Positions 9,285 to 18,000 of a DNA stretch of 41,821 nt are shown here, in pieces (position 1 is the first letter of the stretch; each line of letters starts with the position of its first letter). The notes under the pieces are model-generated. The model was not told where the DNA came from and made no database searches. It saw only the letters and a program-made list of their open reading frames with translations. Source of the stretch: Paenibacillus xylanivorans. GTDB taxonomy: Bacteria > Bacillota > Bacilli > Paenibacillales > Paenibacillaceae. A program made the translations under genes and the position numbers. The stretch covers positions 60,378 to 102,198 of the forward strand of contig NZ_LITU01000040.1 in assembly GCF_001280595.1 (NCBI RefSeq), given 5' to 3'.

Positions 9285-9379
9285 ACAGTTAAGCTATGAC
9301 CACTTGGAAGCATAATTGCAATTGTTAATACTGAATTCCCAATCCCTTATCTCCGGAAACGGTACAGCATGTTTTGCGT

Positions 9380-10351
9380 TTAGTTGGCTACATAGGTGTT
9401 CAAGTCATCCACGACCTTGTTTACAGCCTGAATGCCCAGACCACTCATCCAGTACTCCCAATCGACCGGGTGCACAGCTTGGTTTTGGACTCCTTTCAAC
9501 GTCGCCCACAATTTACTTTTCTCCAGCTTGGCGAATGCATCCGGCTCACGGTTAAACCAGAAGATTACGTCACCATCGAGATCAGCAATCTGTTCTTCTG
9601 TAATATCCTTGGAGAAGCCTGCATCCTGCTGTGCTGCAGGACGAACAATTCCGGCATCCTCCATAATCGTACCTGCAAAGGTTTCTTTCAGATAGACCTG
9701 AATTTTGTCTTCACGGGGACGGAACAGCGATACTTCCTTGGCATCTTTGCCTGCAAGCGTGGATTTCAATTCCTCAATGCGCTGCTGATATGTATCCAAC
9801 AGCTTCTTGCCATGTTCCAGCTTGTTTACAGCATCGGCATGAAGCTGCAGATTTTCTTTCCAGGTTACCCCGAGTGTTTCTACAAACACCGTAGGCGCGA
9901 TTTGTTTTAACTGATCATGGATGGCATCATGTGTATCTTTATTACCAATGATCAAATCCGGCTTCAGTGCATCGATAGCCTCCAGGCTTGGTTCATTCAC
10001 TGATCCGATATTCTCAATGCCTTCTGTGCCTTTCAGATAGGCCGGGTAAGGATCGCCTGCTGCCAGAATGGAAGGTGCGCCTACAGGTTTAATGCCCAAC
10101 TCGAGCAAATTATCCAAGGCCCCAATGTCCAGTACCACAATTCGACTTGCATTTGCCGGAACCTGAACCTCACCATATGCATCTTTGACGGTACGTGTAT
10201 CTCCAGTATTGGCTACGGTTTCTTCTTGCTTTGGTTCGGTTGGAGCTGTTTCCGCTGCTGAACCGTTGGCGGCACCCGATCCCGAATTCCCACAACCCGC
10301 GAGCACCAGCATCAGTACCGCCAGCATAACAAAATGTACCCATGGTTTCAT
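9380..10351 (-). CDS. Iron-siderophore ABC transporter substrate-binding lipoprotein
   Basis: A 323-residue lipoprotein with a signal peptide ending in the lipobox LAGC (Cys20). A Gly/Ser/Ala/Thr-rich linker follows. The FecB/SirA-type two-lobe binding fold begins at TRTVKDAYGEVQVP, with RIVVLDIGALDNLLELGIKPVG and LKPDLIIGNKDTHD typical of the class. The start at 10349-10351 is chosen for the AGAGG six bases upstream; a longer in-frame start adds 12 residues without a good ribosome site. A strong Fur box covers its promoter. It delivers ferric siderophore to the FecCD permeases encoded downstream. The likely ligand is the siderophore made by the neighbouring genes, by analogy with SirA and staphyloferrin B. 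Confidence 0.92.
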   Translation of the reverse strand: MKPWVHFVMLAVLMLVLAGCGNSGSGAANGSAAETAPTEPKQEETVANTGDTRTVKDAYGEVQVPANASRIVVLDIGALDNLLELGIKPVGAPSILAAGDPYPAYLKGTEGIENIGSVNEPSLEAIDALKPDLIIGNKDTHDAIHDQLKQIAPTVFVETLGVTWKENLQLHADAVNKLEHGKKLLDTYQQRIEELKSTLAGKDAKEVSLFRPREDKIQVYLKETFAGTIMEDAGIVRPAAQQDAGFSKDITEEQIADLDGDVIFWFNREPDAFAKLEKSKLWATLKGVQNQAVHPVDWEYWMSGLGIQAVNKVVDDLNTYVAN

Positions 10352-10413
10352 TCCAATCCTCTTTCTCTCTACTTGCATTCCATCCAACCCCCTGTTCCTA
10401 TTTAATAGCCTAA

Positions 10414-10451
10414 TTAATAATGATTATCATTATTAAAACAATATCCTACAA
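10414..10451 (-). promoter_or_regulatory. Fur box over the promoter of the siderophore-binding protein gene
   Basis: A perfect inverted repeat with 11-base arms spans 10414-10436. Its core at 10416-10434 matches 17 of 19 positions of the classical Fur consensus. On the minus strand a -35-like TTGTAG (10446-10451) and a -10-like GATAAT (10423-10428) are spaced by 17 bases, so Fur binding would cover the -10. Iron-replete repression is inferred. Confidence 0.9.
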
Positions 10452-10485
10452 TTCCAGTTTCTGTCCATGCAATATTCTTTTGATA

Positions 10486-12558
10486 TCATATACTATTTTT
10501 TATTTCATCCTCATCTGACCCATATTTATCCATAAACGAGTGCGCTAATGGATTCGGAACCTGATGAATACGCAATTCATCATCTGGAAACAAGCGACGC
10601 TTCGTCAATTGCTCCACTCCGATCTCAGGATCAAACAAGGAATACAATTCGTAACGTGCTTGAAATTCAGGGAAACGTTGTTGATAGTCGGTAATGATTT
10701 TGCGAACAATGTTCCAGAAATACTGTTCCGTGATTTGGTAATGCTCCTGCATAAATAAGGCCAGTTCTCCAAGATTGATAAAGAAAAAGGCATCATGTAT
10801 AAAATCTCGCACTTCTGCCGGCTCTTCCGTCTCCAGAAATGAATTGCGGTTCACACGGCGGTGATATTCCGTTACCTCGACAAGTGCTGGACATAACTGC
10901 GGATCGCTAAGTGCATCTCTTGTAAATCGAATTCCATCGTGAAAATCCTTCAGGGCAATGCGGAAGGGCTTGCCTTCCCGGTGAATAAGCAGCATATTCT
11001 GTGCATGAGACTCCAGAGCAATTCCATGAGCGAATAACCAGTGAATGAGTGGTCGTACCGAAGTCAGAAGCAACTCGGACAGCCATTCTTCCGCACCCAA
11101 CTTTTTCACCCAGGGATCAATCGCTGGGTGGCCTGCATGGTCCAGTGTAGCCAATGCATTAAACGGAATTGCTGATTCACCCTGTTCCAGCCGGGAATGT
11201 ACACTTTCCCTCCAAATGCAGGACAGCACACCATACGAGAGGGGCTTCAAGGCATCCGGTATCTGGTGATTGTCGTATGCAACACCAGCGATCTCTCCCA
11301 GAAGAATGACACGCAGCTCATCTCTCAAGTATGGATCTTGCTTGTGAATTCCCTGCAACCAGTCGGTAATGCGAGGTGCGTTCTCCACCGTATGTGGGGC
11401 GATGACCCTGCCTGTTGATGTGTTAATCATACTCAGCGACAGCTTCAAGTAGGGTAAATGCGGACGTGATCGGTTAGCTAGCGTGCGAATCGACTGTTGA
11501 GCAGTATATCGGTCTTCGCTGCTGCCAAGCGGGACGATGCTCCCGTTACGAATGTCTTCAGCAAGTACGGAACTGACCGTTGTTCGCCATTGCCACGGAT
11601 GGACTGGCATGAGCACATACTCTGCCGGATCAACACCGTTCTCCTGTAGTGCCATGAAGAAGCGTTCCAACTCTCGTTCGCCAAGTTGTTCCTGAAGCCA
11701 ATCCCCTGTATCCAGGCCATGTTCATTCGCGCCATGACTTATCCGTGCGTTTTGCTTATGAATTCCGACCCATATCGGTCTAATCCATCCACCGAACTCG
11801 GGTCCATATTCAAGCTGATCTTCAATTCGGAACCCAATACGGGATTTATAACTCGGATGGTATGGATGACCTTCGATAATTCCACTTTCCCAGTCCTCAT
11901 CGGGAAGAGCATGGAGATTGTTCTGCCGCTCAGCTCGTACATATCGTGCCAGTGTGTCATTGATCAGCGTCTGCTCCAGCTCTTTAACAAAATGCAGCAG
12001 CTTCCCCTCATTCGCGCCTATAGCTGGTCCGACTTCCAGCAAAAATAGAGAAATCGACTCCGCTTCTTGTCCCTCTATAGTTTCGAGCTGAATAGATTCT
12101 CCCCTCTGGAAGCTGCTGCCTTTCGAAGCTGGAATCTCATCCACATCGACACGTCTTGTCATCGGTTCATGGTTCAGCCGCAAACGGCCAAAGGTAGGAT
12201 GCCTTGTTCCCTTGCATGCGTAGATGACCCGTTCACCATTCAGCCCTGTACCCTCCATTTCCCAAACGTTGAACCCCGACTCCTTCTGTGAGCTATATTC
12301 AATCACACCTTCGTACATCAAGGATTCAACCAACTGTCTGAAAATGCGTCTGCGTGCATCGGTATAGTGATGTGAAGACAGGGCTGCGGTGTACAGTTTT
12401 CTTTGCTGCTCTTGCCAATGCTCCTTCTCTACTCCAAGTCCGGGGCTTGCAACACCATTTTCTGAATGGCTAGAGGATTCATCTATGCAAAACGACTGCC
12501 TACCCTGATCCTCGTCATGGCTCTGACATTCAGATATTCTCGTTCTTTCCATGCGCAT
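10486..12558 (-). CDS. IucA/IucC-family NIS siderophore synthetase, SbnF-like (690 aa)
   Basis: An NRPS-independent siderophore synthetase that activates a carboxylate with ATP and joins it to an amine. Conserved stretches are EGHPYHPSYKSRIGF (about residue 228), VHPWQW (about 318), QQSIRTL, then ESHAQNMLL and ALKDFHDGIRF (about 515-540). The C-terminus RRLFPDDELRIHQVPNPL is close to that of S. aureus SbnF as I recall it. It is a paralogue of the next synthetase upstream, 18 bases away. Unusual is an N-terminal extension of about 60 polar residues before RRRIFRQLVESL; the ATG behind GGAGGAG supports this start and no better internal start is visible. Last gene of the sbnA-led set. Acceptor and acyl substrate are inferred only. 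Confidence 0.9.
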   Translation of the reverse strand: MRMERTRISECQSHDEDQGRQSFCIDESSSHSENGVASPGLGVEKEHWQEQQRKLYTAALSSHHYTDARRRIFRQLVESLMYEGVIEYSSQKESGFNVWEMEGTGLNGERVIYACKGTRHPTFGRLRLNHEPMTRRVDVDEIPASKGSSFQRGESIQLETIEGQEAESISLFLLEVGPAIGANEGKLLHFVKELEQTLINDTLARYVRAERQNNLHALPDEDWESGIIEGHPYHPSYKSRIGFRIEDQLEYGPEFGGWIRPIWVGIHKQNARISHGANEHGLDTGDWLQEQLGERELERFFMALQENGVDPAEYVLMPVHPWQWRTTVSSVLAEDIRNGSIVPLGSSEDRYTAQQSIRTLANRSRPHLPYLKLSLSMINTSTGRVIAPHTVENAPRITDWLQGIHKQDPYLRDELRVILLGEIAGVAYDNHQIPDALKPLSYGVLSCIWRESVHSRLEQGESAIPFNALATLDHAGHPAIDPWVKKLGAEEWLSELLLTSVRPLIHWLFAHGIALESHAQNMLLIHREGKPFRIALKDFHDGIRFTRDALSDPQLCPALVEVTEYHRRVNRNSFLETEEPAEVRDFIHDAFFFINLGELALFMQEHYQITEQYFWNIVRKIITDYQQRFPEFQARYELYSLFDPEIGVEQLTKRRLFPDDELRIHQVPNPLAHSFMDKYGSDEDEIKNSI

Positions 12559-12576
12559 GTACTCCTCCCCTCCTGA

Positions 12577-14457
12577 TTAATCCTGCGGCACTGGCCTGTA
12601 GACATGCAGTGGATTACTTACCCGGTGCACACAATCCCCCGGCCCTTCATGAATTCGCCGTCTGGTCAGTTGCTCCACTTCAATCTCGGGTGCAAAAACA
12701 TCAAACTGTTTAAATCGCGCCTGTAACTCCGGGTAACGCTCCTGGTAATTCAAGATCACTTCGGCAGTCATGCGCCACCATTGCTTTTCACTCAGGCCAA
12801 AATGCTTCTCCAGGAAAAATGCCACTTCGGTCAGGTTGATAAACAGCAACGCGTCCAACATAAAGTCCTTCACCTCTGAAGGATCTTCTTTCTCCACAAA
12901 CGAATTGCGATTCACCCGCTGATGGTTGGCAGGCGGATATTCAATATCCGGGTATCCAAGCGGGTGGGGAATAGATGGGCAGTAACGGATACCGTCATGG
13001 AAATCCTTAAGCGCAATCCGGCTGGGCCAGCCATGCTTCAGCACGATGATCATATTCTGCGCATGAGATTCCAGTGCAGCTCCATGTGCGTACAGCAAAT
13101 GTATCAACGGTACCACCGCAACATTCAGCAATTGCCGGGCCCAGCGGTCCAGGCCATATTCGCTTACCCACGGTTTAATAACCGAAGTGCCCTGCTGATC
13201 GAGATGACACAAAGCATTGAATGGCAAAGCATCTTCTCCTGCCATCAAGCGTGGATGCAGCCTTTCCCGCCAGATCGCCCCGAGTGATCCGTATATTTTT
13301 TGCTCCAGCACATTGGGCAGTTTCTGGTGATAGTACGATACCCCTGTAATCTCTTTTAGAACAATCAGACCAAGCTCGTCCTGCAAAAATGAATCTTCCG
13401 CAACCACACGACCAAGCCAGTCCGAGATACGGGCCGCATTCATGATCGTATGCTGTGCCAGAATTCGTCCGGAGGACGTATTCACCATATTCAGCGGCAG
13501 TTTGACATAGGGTTTAACTTGATGACTCACATTCGTCAATGTTCGAATGGATTGCTGGGGACGATAGGTGTCACCTGCTTGACCCAGATACACGATCTCC
13601 CCAGTTCGAAGCTGCTCCGCACACGCCACCGAAATTATCCGTTCCCACTGCCAGGGATGCACAGGAACGAATACATATTGATTCACACTTGCATCCTCAT
13701 TCGTATTCCCATCCACCTCGACATCGGTATTGGCATTGGCATTCAACTTCAAATTCACGTCCGACACAACTCCCTGCAGAATCGACTTGAATGCCTGCAG
13801 TTCATGTCCCAGCTCGTTATGAATAAATTCCGCATAGGTGTCCAGTGAAGACGAAATGGATATTTGGGCAGCATCCTGTTTAATCGCAACCCAGACCAGC
13901 TTGAATTCAGGTTTGAACTCCGGCCCATAGGCTTCATTGTCAGAGAGCGTGAATCCAACTCTGGATTTGTAACAAGGATGATACGGATGCCCTTCAATCA
14001 GGGCAGATTCCCACTCGTCGTATTCCGATACCTGGGGTTCCGGCTGACCAACACGCCATCGCACGGACTGCGTGTCCTTCAGATGGGTTTGCTGAAGCTC
14101 ATCCATGAATTGCGCCAGCTGAGCTTCGGATGTGGGAATATGCGCAGCAATCTCCAGTAAAAAGAGGGGAATGGAATCCGCTTCCGCTCGTTCTCTCGAA
14201 GTTATCCGTATAATTGGTTTGTCTGACAGCCGGATGCGGTCAAAGCTCTCTTTTCGTACAGCCCAAAAGGTATACTCCACCTTCTCTCCTGTCTCCGTCT
14301 CCCCTCGTAGCTTATACTCTGCCTCCACATGATGCCCGATTACCGGTTCACTCAATATTCGCTCGTACAGAAACGACTCTACCAATTGCCTGAAAATACG
14401 TCGCCGCACCCGTATCCACTCCTCGGACCTGACCAACGATGCTGTAAGACCGTTCAT
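12577..14457 (-). CDS. IucA/IucC-family NIS siderophore synthetase, SbnF-like (626 aa)
   Basis: Second minus-strand NIS synthetase. It has EGHPYHPCYKSRVGF (about residue 154), VHPWQWERI (about 265), PQQSIRTL, ESHAQNM (about 460) and ALKDFHDGIRY. The N-terminal FDRIRLSDKP and LKDTQS resemble SbnF, making this the better SbnF candidate of the two. SbnF joins L-2,3-diaminopropionate to a citryl intermediate. The ATG at 14455-14457 has GGAGG nine bases upstream. An Asn/Asp/Thr-rich insertion of about 25 residues (about 234-258) sits just before the HPWQW strand and is absent from the paralogue. It lies 43 bases after sbnH and 18 before the next synthetase, so the genes are an operon. Confidence 0.9.
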   Translation of the reverse strand: MNGLTASLVRSEEWIRVRRRIFRQLVESFLYERILSEPVIGHHVEAEYKLRGETETGEKVEYTFWAVRKESFDRIRLSDKPIIRITSRERAEADSIPLFLLEIAAHIPTSEAQLAQFMDELQQTHLKDTQSVRWRVGQPEPQVSEYDEWESALIEGHPYHPCYKSRVGFTLSDNEAYGPEFKPEFKLVWVAIKQDAAQISISSSLDTYAEFIHNELGHELQAFKSILQGVVSDVNLKLNANANTDVEVDGNTNEDASVNQYVFVPVHPWQWERIISVACAEQLRTGEIVYLGQAGDTYRPQQSIRTLTNVSHQVKPYVKLPLNMVNTSSGRILAQHTIMNAARISDWLGRVVAEDSFLQDELGLIVLKEITGVSYYHQKLPNVLEQKIYGSLGAIWRERLHPRLMAGEDALPFNALCHLDQQGTSVIKPWVSEYGLDRWARQLLNVAVVPLIHLLYAHGAALESHAQNMIIVLKHGWPSRIALKDFHDGIRYCPSIPHPLGYPDIEYPPANHQRVNRNSFVEKEDPSEVKDFMLDALLFINLTEVAFFLEKHFGLSEKQWWRMTAEVILNYQERYPELQARFKQFDVFAPEIEVEQLTRRRIHEGPGDCVHRVSNPLHVYRPVPQD

Positions 14458-14500
14458 AATGACACCTCCCATGATTGCTCTGCCTCAAAACGTTCATGTG

Positions 14501-15724
14501 TTACTGCAAATATATGTGCTGCGGATGCGGATGACTCAAAAAGTCATGATGCGAGATCGCCCAACCGTAGGCGCCCGCGAAGTGGAACAGCAAAATGTCT
14601 CCTGCCCGAACTCTGCCTGATGTAATATCACTTGCCAAAATATCTTTCGGAGTACATAACTGACCTGCCACGGTATAAGCGGCTTCCTTCACCTCGGGTC
14701 TGTCATACGGATGCATCCAGCCCTCCACCTCAATCAATTCGAACGGATGACTATGCTGCCAGGAAACGGGCAGGCGGAAATGATGCGTACCGCCGCGCAC
14801 GATGACATAGGTTTTGCTGTGATTGACTTTAACGTCCAGCACCTCGGTTGCATAATACCCACTCGATGCAGTGAGATAACGCCCACATTCGAACAACAAA
14901 GTCGTTTCCGGAGGCAGTTCCTTCTCCAATACCGGTGTGATACCATCCACAAATGTGTTCCAGTCGAACTGTTGCTCCAGATGGGCATAGTTCACACCAA
15001 TTCCACCCCCGGCATTCAAATACCGCAACGTGAATCCATATTGCCTCGCCCAATCCCGCGCGATCGTGCAATAATATTCAACCAGTTTCACATGCTGCTC
15101 CGCATCCAGATTGTTCGAAAGGGAGTGAAAATGAAACCCTCCGACCTGAATATGTGGCAAATGCCGAATCTGGTTCATCACGTGTGGCAGCATGACCTCG
15201 TCGATCCCGAACTGGGTCGGACGACCACCCATCGCCAGTGTCGCTTGTGGCAGTGGACCCTTCAGGTTAATCCGCAGCAATACGGATACCCGAACGTCAT
15301 TTTGACTGGCAATCTCGTTCAGCTTGTTCAGCTCGTGCATACTCTCCACATGAATAAGCCGCACTTTATGCTCTATTGCTCCCTGAAGCTCGGCTTCCGT
15401 CTTGCCTGGTCCACCAAACAAAATCGGAATATCGGCAGAGATTTGTCTCACCTTCACGATCTCGCCCAGAGATGCCACTTCGAAGCCATGCACCACCGGT
15501 GCCAGCGCTTGAAGCACCTCTTCTTCCGAATTGGCTTTGATGGCATAGAATAGCTGACTGGACTCCGGCATGGATTGTACGCGCTGATGCACATGAGCGA
15601 CGAGTGCTGTTACATCCCGGATGTAGGCACATACCGGTTCTGTCTGCTGTTCTTTCAGTGCCAATAGGTGCTCACGAACTCTTTCGACCTGAGGCATACG
15701 CCCTGTCTTTAACTCTACAGCCAT
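14501..15724 (-). CDS. sbnH: PLP-dependent decarboxylase, SbnH-like
   Basis: A 407-residue fold-type III PLP enzyme of the DAP/ornithine decarboxylase group. The PLP lysine is K63 in FYAIKANSEEE. GFHFHSLSNNLD, NAGGGIGVNYA (phosphate-binding glycine loop) and FECGRY follow. Stretches shared with S. aureus SbnH as I remember it include GGPGKTEAEL, LPVSWQHSHPFE, VAGQLCTPKD and AGAYGWAISHHDFLSHPHP. SbnH removes the carboxyl group from the diaminopropionyl part of the citryl intermediate in staphyloferrin B assembly. The start overlaps the end of sbnB by 10 bases. The match is specific enough to prefer SbnH over a lysine or DAP decarboxylase of primary metabolism. Confidence 0.93.
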   Translation of the reverse strand: MAVELKTGRMPQVERVREHLLALKEQQTEPVCAYIRDVTALVAHVHQRVQSMPESSQLFYAIKANSEEEVLQALAPVVHGFEVASLGEIVKVRQISADIPILFGGPGKTEAELQGAIEHKVRLIHVESMHELNKLNEIASQNDVRVSVLLRINLKGPLPQATLAMGGRPTQFGIDEVMLPHVMNQIRHLPHIQVGGFHFHSLSNNLDAEQHVKLVEYYCTIARDWARQYGFTLRYLNAGGGIGVNYAHLEQQFDWNTFVDGITPVLEKELPPETTLLFECGRYLTASSGYYATEVLDVKVNHSKTYVIVRGGTHHFRLPVSWQHSHPFELIEVEGWMHPYDRPEVKEAAYTVAGQLCTPKDILASDITSGRVRAGDILLFHFAGAYGWAISHHDFLSHPHPQHIYLQ

Positions 15725-16734
15725 AATCGTGTGCCCTTTCCTTGTTCAACGGCTCTTGCATACATCTCGGCCGCACTCGAAATATCTTCGATCGCCATCC
15801 CCATCGGGTTGAGCACAATAATCTCATCCTCATGTTCTCGTCCTAGCTTTTCCCCAATCAGAATCTCGCCGAGTTCGGCGTGAAGCTGTTCACGGGAGAA
15901 CTTGCCTTCCAGCACCAGCTGATTAATTATCTTTTTCTCCCGGTTGGATTGATCCCAATCGTCTACGACCACTTTGTCTGCTTGCGTAAATACATCCTTG
16001 TGCAAATCCATGATCGAGATGTTGCTGACAAATGTACCTTTCGCAATCCATTCATACGGAATATGCGGCGATGAGGCTACCGTAGCCGTTACGAGTACTT
16101 CCGCTTGTCGCACCGCTTGTTCTGACGAATCTTCCACCAGTACTTCAACCTGATCAAAACGCGAATCAATTTCATCGGCAAGTTGGCGGGCCGTATCGGC
16201 ATTCAGGTCATACAGGTGGATGGTACGAATGGAGTCAAATTGTTCAAGCAGTGAGGTAATTTGCATTCTGGCGATTACCCCGCAGCCGATTACGCTCACC
16301 GTACGGAAACCTTCTCTGGCTAAATACTTTGCCCCGATAGCTGTAACTGCTGCTGTGCGCATCCCACTGATAACACTGCCTTCCATCACTGCCACCGGAT
16401 AGTTACTTTCCGGATCATTGAGGATAATAAGAGCGCTTGCACGTTCCTTATGACGCTTTGAAGGATTATCATGTTTGCTCCCAATCCACTTGAGACCACT
16501 GATCGCTACATCGCCACCCACATAAGCAGGCATCGCAATAATACGATCGGCAATATGGCCGCTCTCCTCGTTAACCCGCAGATAAGGCTTCAACGGTTGC
16601 ACGATATCCCGCTTGGCATGAAGCTCCAGAGCACGGGTTACTGCTTTGACATATGGCTCTGAATACAGCCCTCCCAGATCTATAATATCCTGTTTACTCA
16701 TATACAAAAGGCTGTGATTCTGAACGGTACTCAT
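15715..16734 (-). CDS. sbnB: SbnB-like N-(2-amino-2-carboxyethyl)-L-glutamate dehydrogenase
   Basis: A 339-residue ornithine cyclodeaminase/mu-crystallin family protein. The NAD-binding site is VSVIGCGVIARMQ, and the family stretches GSVISGMRTAAVTAIGAKYLA and MPAYVGGD are present. In the sbn pathway SbnB oxidises the SbnA product to release L-2,3-diaminopropionate and 2-oxoglutarate. A longer frame would overlap sbnA, but the ATG at 16732-16734 behind GGAGGAGAG is the better start and leaves a 26-base gap. It is followed with overlap by sbnH. The pairing with SbnA makes this more likely than ornithine cyclodeaminase or alanine dehydrogenase. Confidence 0.93.
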   Translation of the reverse strand: MSTVQNHSLLYMSKQDIIDLGGLYSEPYVKAVTRALELHAKRDIVQPLKPYLRVNEESGHIADRIIAMPAYVGGDVAISGLKWIGSKHDNPSKRHKERASALIILNDPESNYPVAVMEGSVISGMRTAAVTAIGAKYLAREGFRTVSVIGCGVIARMQITSLLEQFDSIRTIHLYDLNADTARQLADEIDSRFDQVEVLVEDSSEQAVRQAEVLVTATVASSPHIPYEWIAKGTFVSNISIMDLHKDVFTQADKVVVDDWDQSNREKKIINQLVLEGKFSREQLHAELGEILIGEKLGREHEDEIIVLNPMGMAIEDISSAAEMYARAVEQGKGTRLWL

Positions 16735-16760
16735 ATCTGATCTCTCCTCCGAGATAAATT

Positions 16761-17768
16761 TTATATACTTTTGATCGTTTGGCTTGGCGGTAATTGATTG
16801 ACCCATTGCTCGTCATACACACTGTCAAGATAGCGTTCTCCTCGATCTGCAAAGACTGTGACTACCTTGGCTGAGGGCCGCAAAGTCGGAACCAATTTCT
16901 CCAATGCAGCAACCAGTGATCCGGACGAACCCCCTGCAAAAATGCCTTCCCGTTCCAGCAGCTTTTGGCAGCCCAGCACGGATTCCCGATCATCCACATG
17001 AATCACTTGGTCAATCTCGTTCGGGCTGAATAACTCAGGTACCCGGTTGGCTCCGATGCCTGGCAATTCACGCTGACGGGATGGTGTGCCAAAAATAATC
17101 GAGCCGACTGCATCAACGGCTACGATCCGCGCATGTGGATTTGCTTCTTTCACGCGGCGGGATATGCCCAGAATGCTTCCAGTCGTACTCACTGCGCACA
17201 CCAGTACGTCTATCTGTCCATCCATCTGCTCCACAATCTCCTGACCTGCACCATGATAGTGAGCTTGCCAGTTCAAAGGGTTGGCATACTGGTTGATCCA
17301 GTAACCTGCTGGGTCTTGACTGGCTAACTCCTTGACCCTGCGAATGCGGGATTGCAAATAACTCCCGTGTTCATCCGGTTCAGTCACCATGTCAACCTGT
17401 GCCCCGAGGTAGGTTATCATCCTCAGATTCGTCGATGTGATTTTCGGATCAACCACACAGGTGAATTTCAGGCCATATCGTTTGGCGGTTAATGCAAGGC
17501 CAATTCCCAGATTTCCTGAAGTGCTCTCGATGAGATGGGTATCCGGCTTGATCGTTCCATCTCGCAGACCCTGCTCGATAATGTATCGTGCAGGTCGGTC
17601 TTTCATGCTGCCGCCGGGGTTCATCATTTCCAGCTTGGCATACACCGAAGCTCCTGAAGATCCGAACAATGAATTCAAGCGAACCAGTGGTGTTTGACCG
17701 ATACAATCGATAATGGAATCCGCAACTTTAAGCGAGCGATCCTTGATTTGCAGGGTACTTTGTTCCAT
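16761..17768 (-). CDS. sbnA: SbnA-like 2,3-diaminopropionate biosynthesis protein (cysteine synthase fold)
   Basis: A 335-residue fold-type II PLP enzyme. PLP lysine K56 lies in NPGGSMKDRPARYI, followed by ESTSGNLGIGLAL and the glycine-rich PLP-phosphate loop VSTTGSILG. YWINQYANPLNWQAHYHGAG, ELPGIGANRVPE and EGIFAGGSSGS match S. aureus SbnA closely as I remember it. SbnA condenses O-phospho-L-serine with L-glutamate to give N-(2-amino-2-carboxyethyl)-L-glutamate. First gene of the leftward operon. The ATG lies 50 bases from the nearest Fur box at 17818-17836. Primary cysteine synthase is the alternative, but the sbnB partner argues against it. Confidence 0.94.
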   Translation of the reverse strand: MEQSTLQIKDRSLKVADSIIDCIGQTPLVRLNSLFGSSGASVYAKLEMMNPGGSMKDRPARYIIEQGLRDGTIKPDTHLIESTSGNLGIGLALTAKRYGLKFTCVVDPKITSTNLRMITYLGAQVDMVTEPDEHGSYLQSRIRRVKELASQDPAGYWINQYANPLNWQAHYHGAGQEIVEQMDGQIDVLVCAVSTTGSILGISRRVKEANPHARIVAVDAVGSIIFGTPSRQRELPGIGANRVPELFSPNEIDQVIHVDDRESVLGCQKLLEREGIFAGGSSGSLVAALEKLVPTLRPSAKVVTVFADRGERYLDSVYDEQWVNQLPPSQTIKSI

Positions 17769-17817
17769 GTGTTTACACCAGCTTTCTGGGCATATTGTTG
17801 TCCAAAATCGTTTTATT

Positions 17818-17836
17818 GATAATGATTATCATTTTC
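17818..17836 (-). promoter_or_regulatory. Fur box upstream of the sbnA operon
   Basis: GATAATGATTATCATTTTC matches the classical 19-base Fur consensus at 18 positions. It lies in the leader just before sbnA. No convincing -35/-10 pair could be fixed on this strand, though GATAAT inside the box may serve as -10. Confidence 0.88.
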
Positions 17837-17921
17837 ATAATTGGACACAGGGCCTATTATGCATATCCTTTTTTTTCCTGTCAACACTAAAATTTTTGGA
17901 AAGTTTTTGAAAAAATTAAGA

Positions 17922-17950
17922 TTGACATTGAGAATCATTCTTGATAATCT
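17922..17950 (+). promoter_or_regulatory. Promoter with degenerate Fur box for the exporter-sbnE operon
   Basis: TTGACA at 17922-17927 is a consensus -35. GATAAT (17943-17948, spacing 15) or TAATCT (17945-17950, spacing 17) could be the -10. The sequence between, GACATTGAGAATCATTCTT (17924-17942), matches the Fur consensus at 13 of 19 positions. With the opposite box at 17818-17836 this makes the 232-base intergenic region an iron-controlled divergent promoter. Confidence 0.7.
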
Positions 17951-18000
17951 GATCAGCAATTGGTTTAAAATTGCCAAAATCAAGGTGGTGAAGTGAACAC

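Noticed and set aside
14711..15553. 280-codon open frame on the plus strand opposite sbnH
   Set aside because: It lies wholly within sbnH, which matches its family end to end. The antisense translation is rich in His, Gln and Met and has no recognisable domain.
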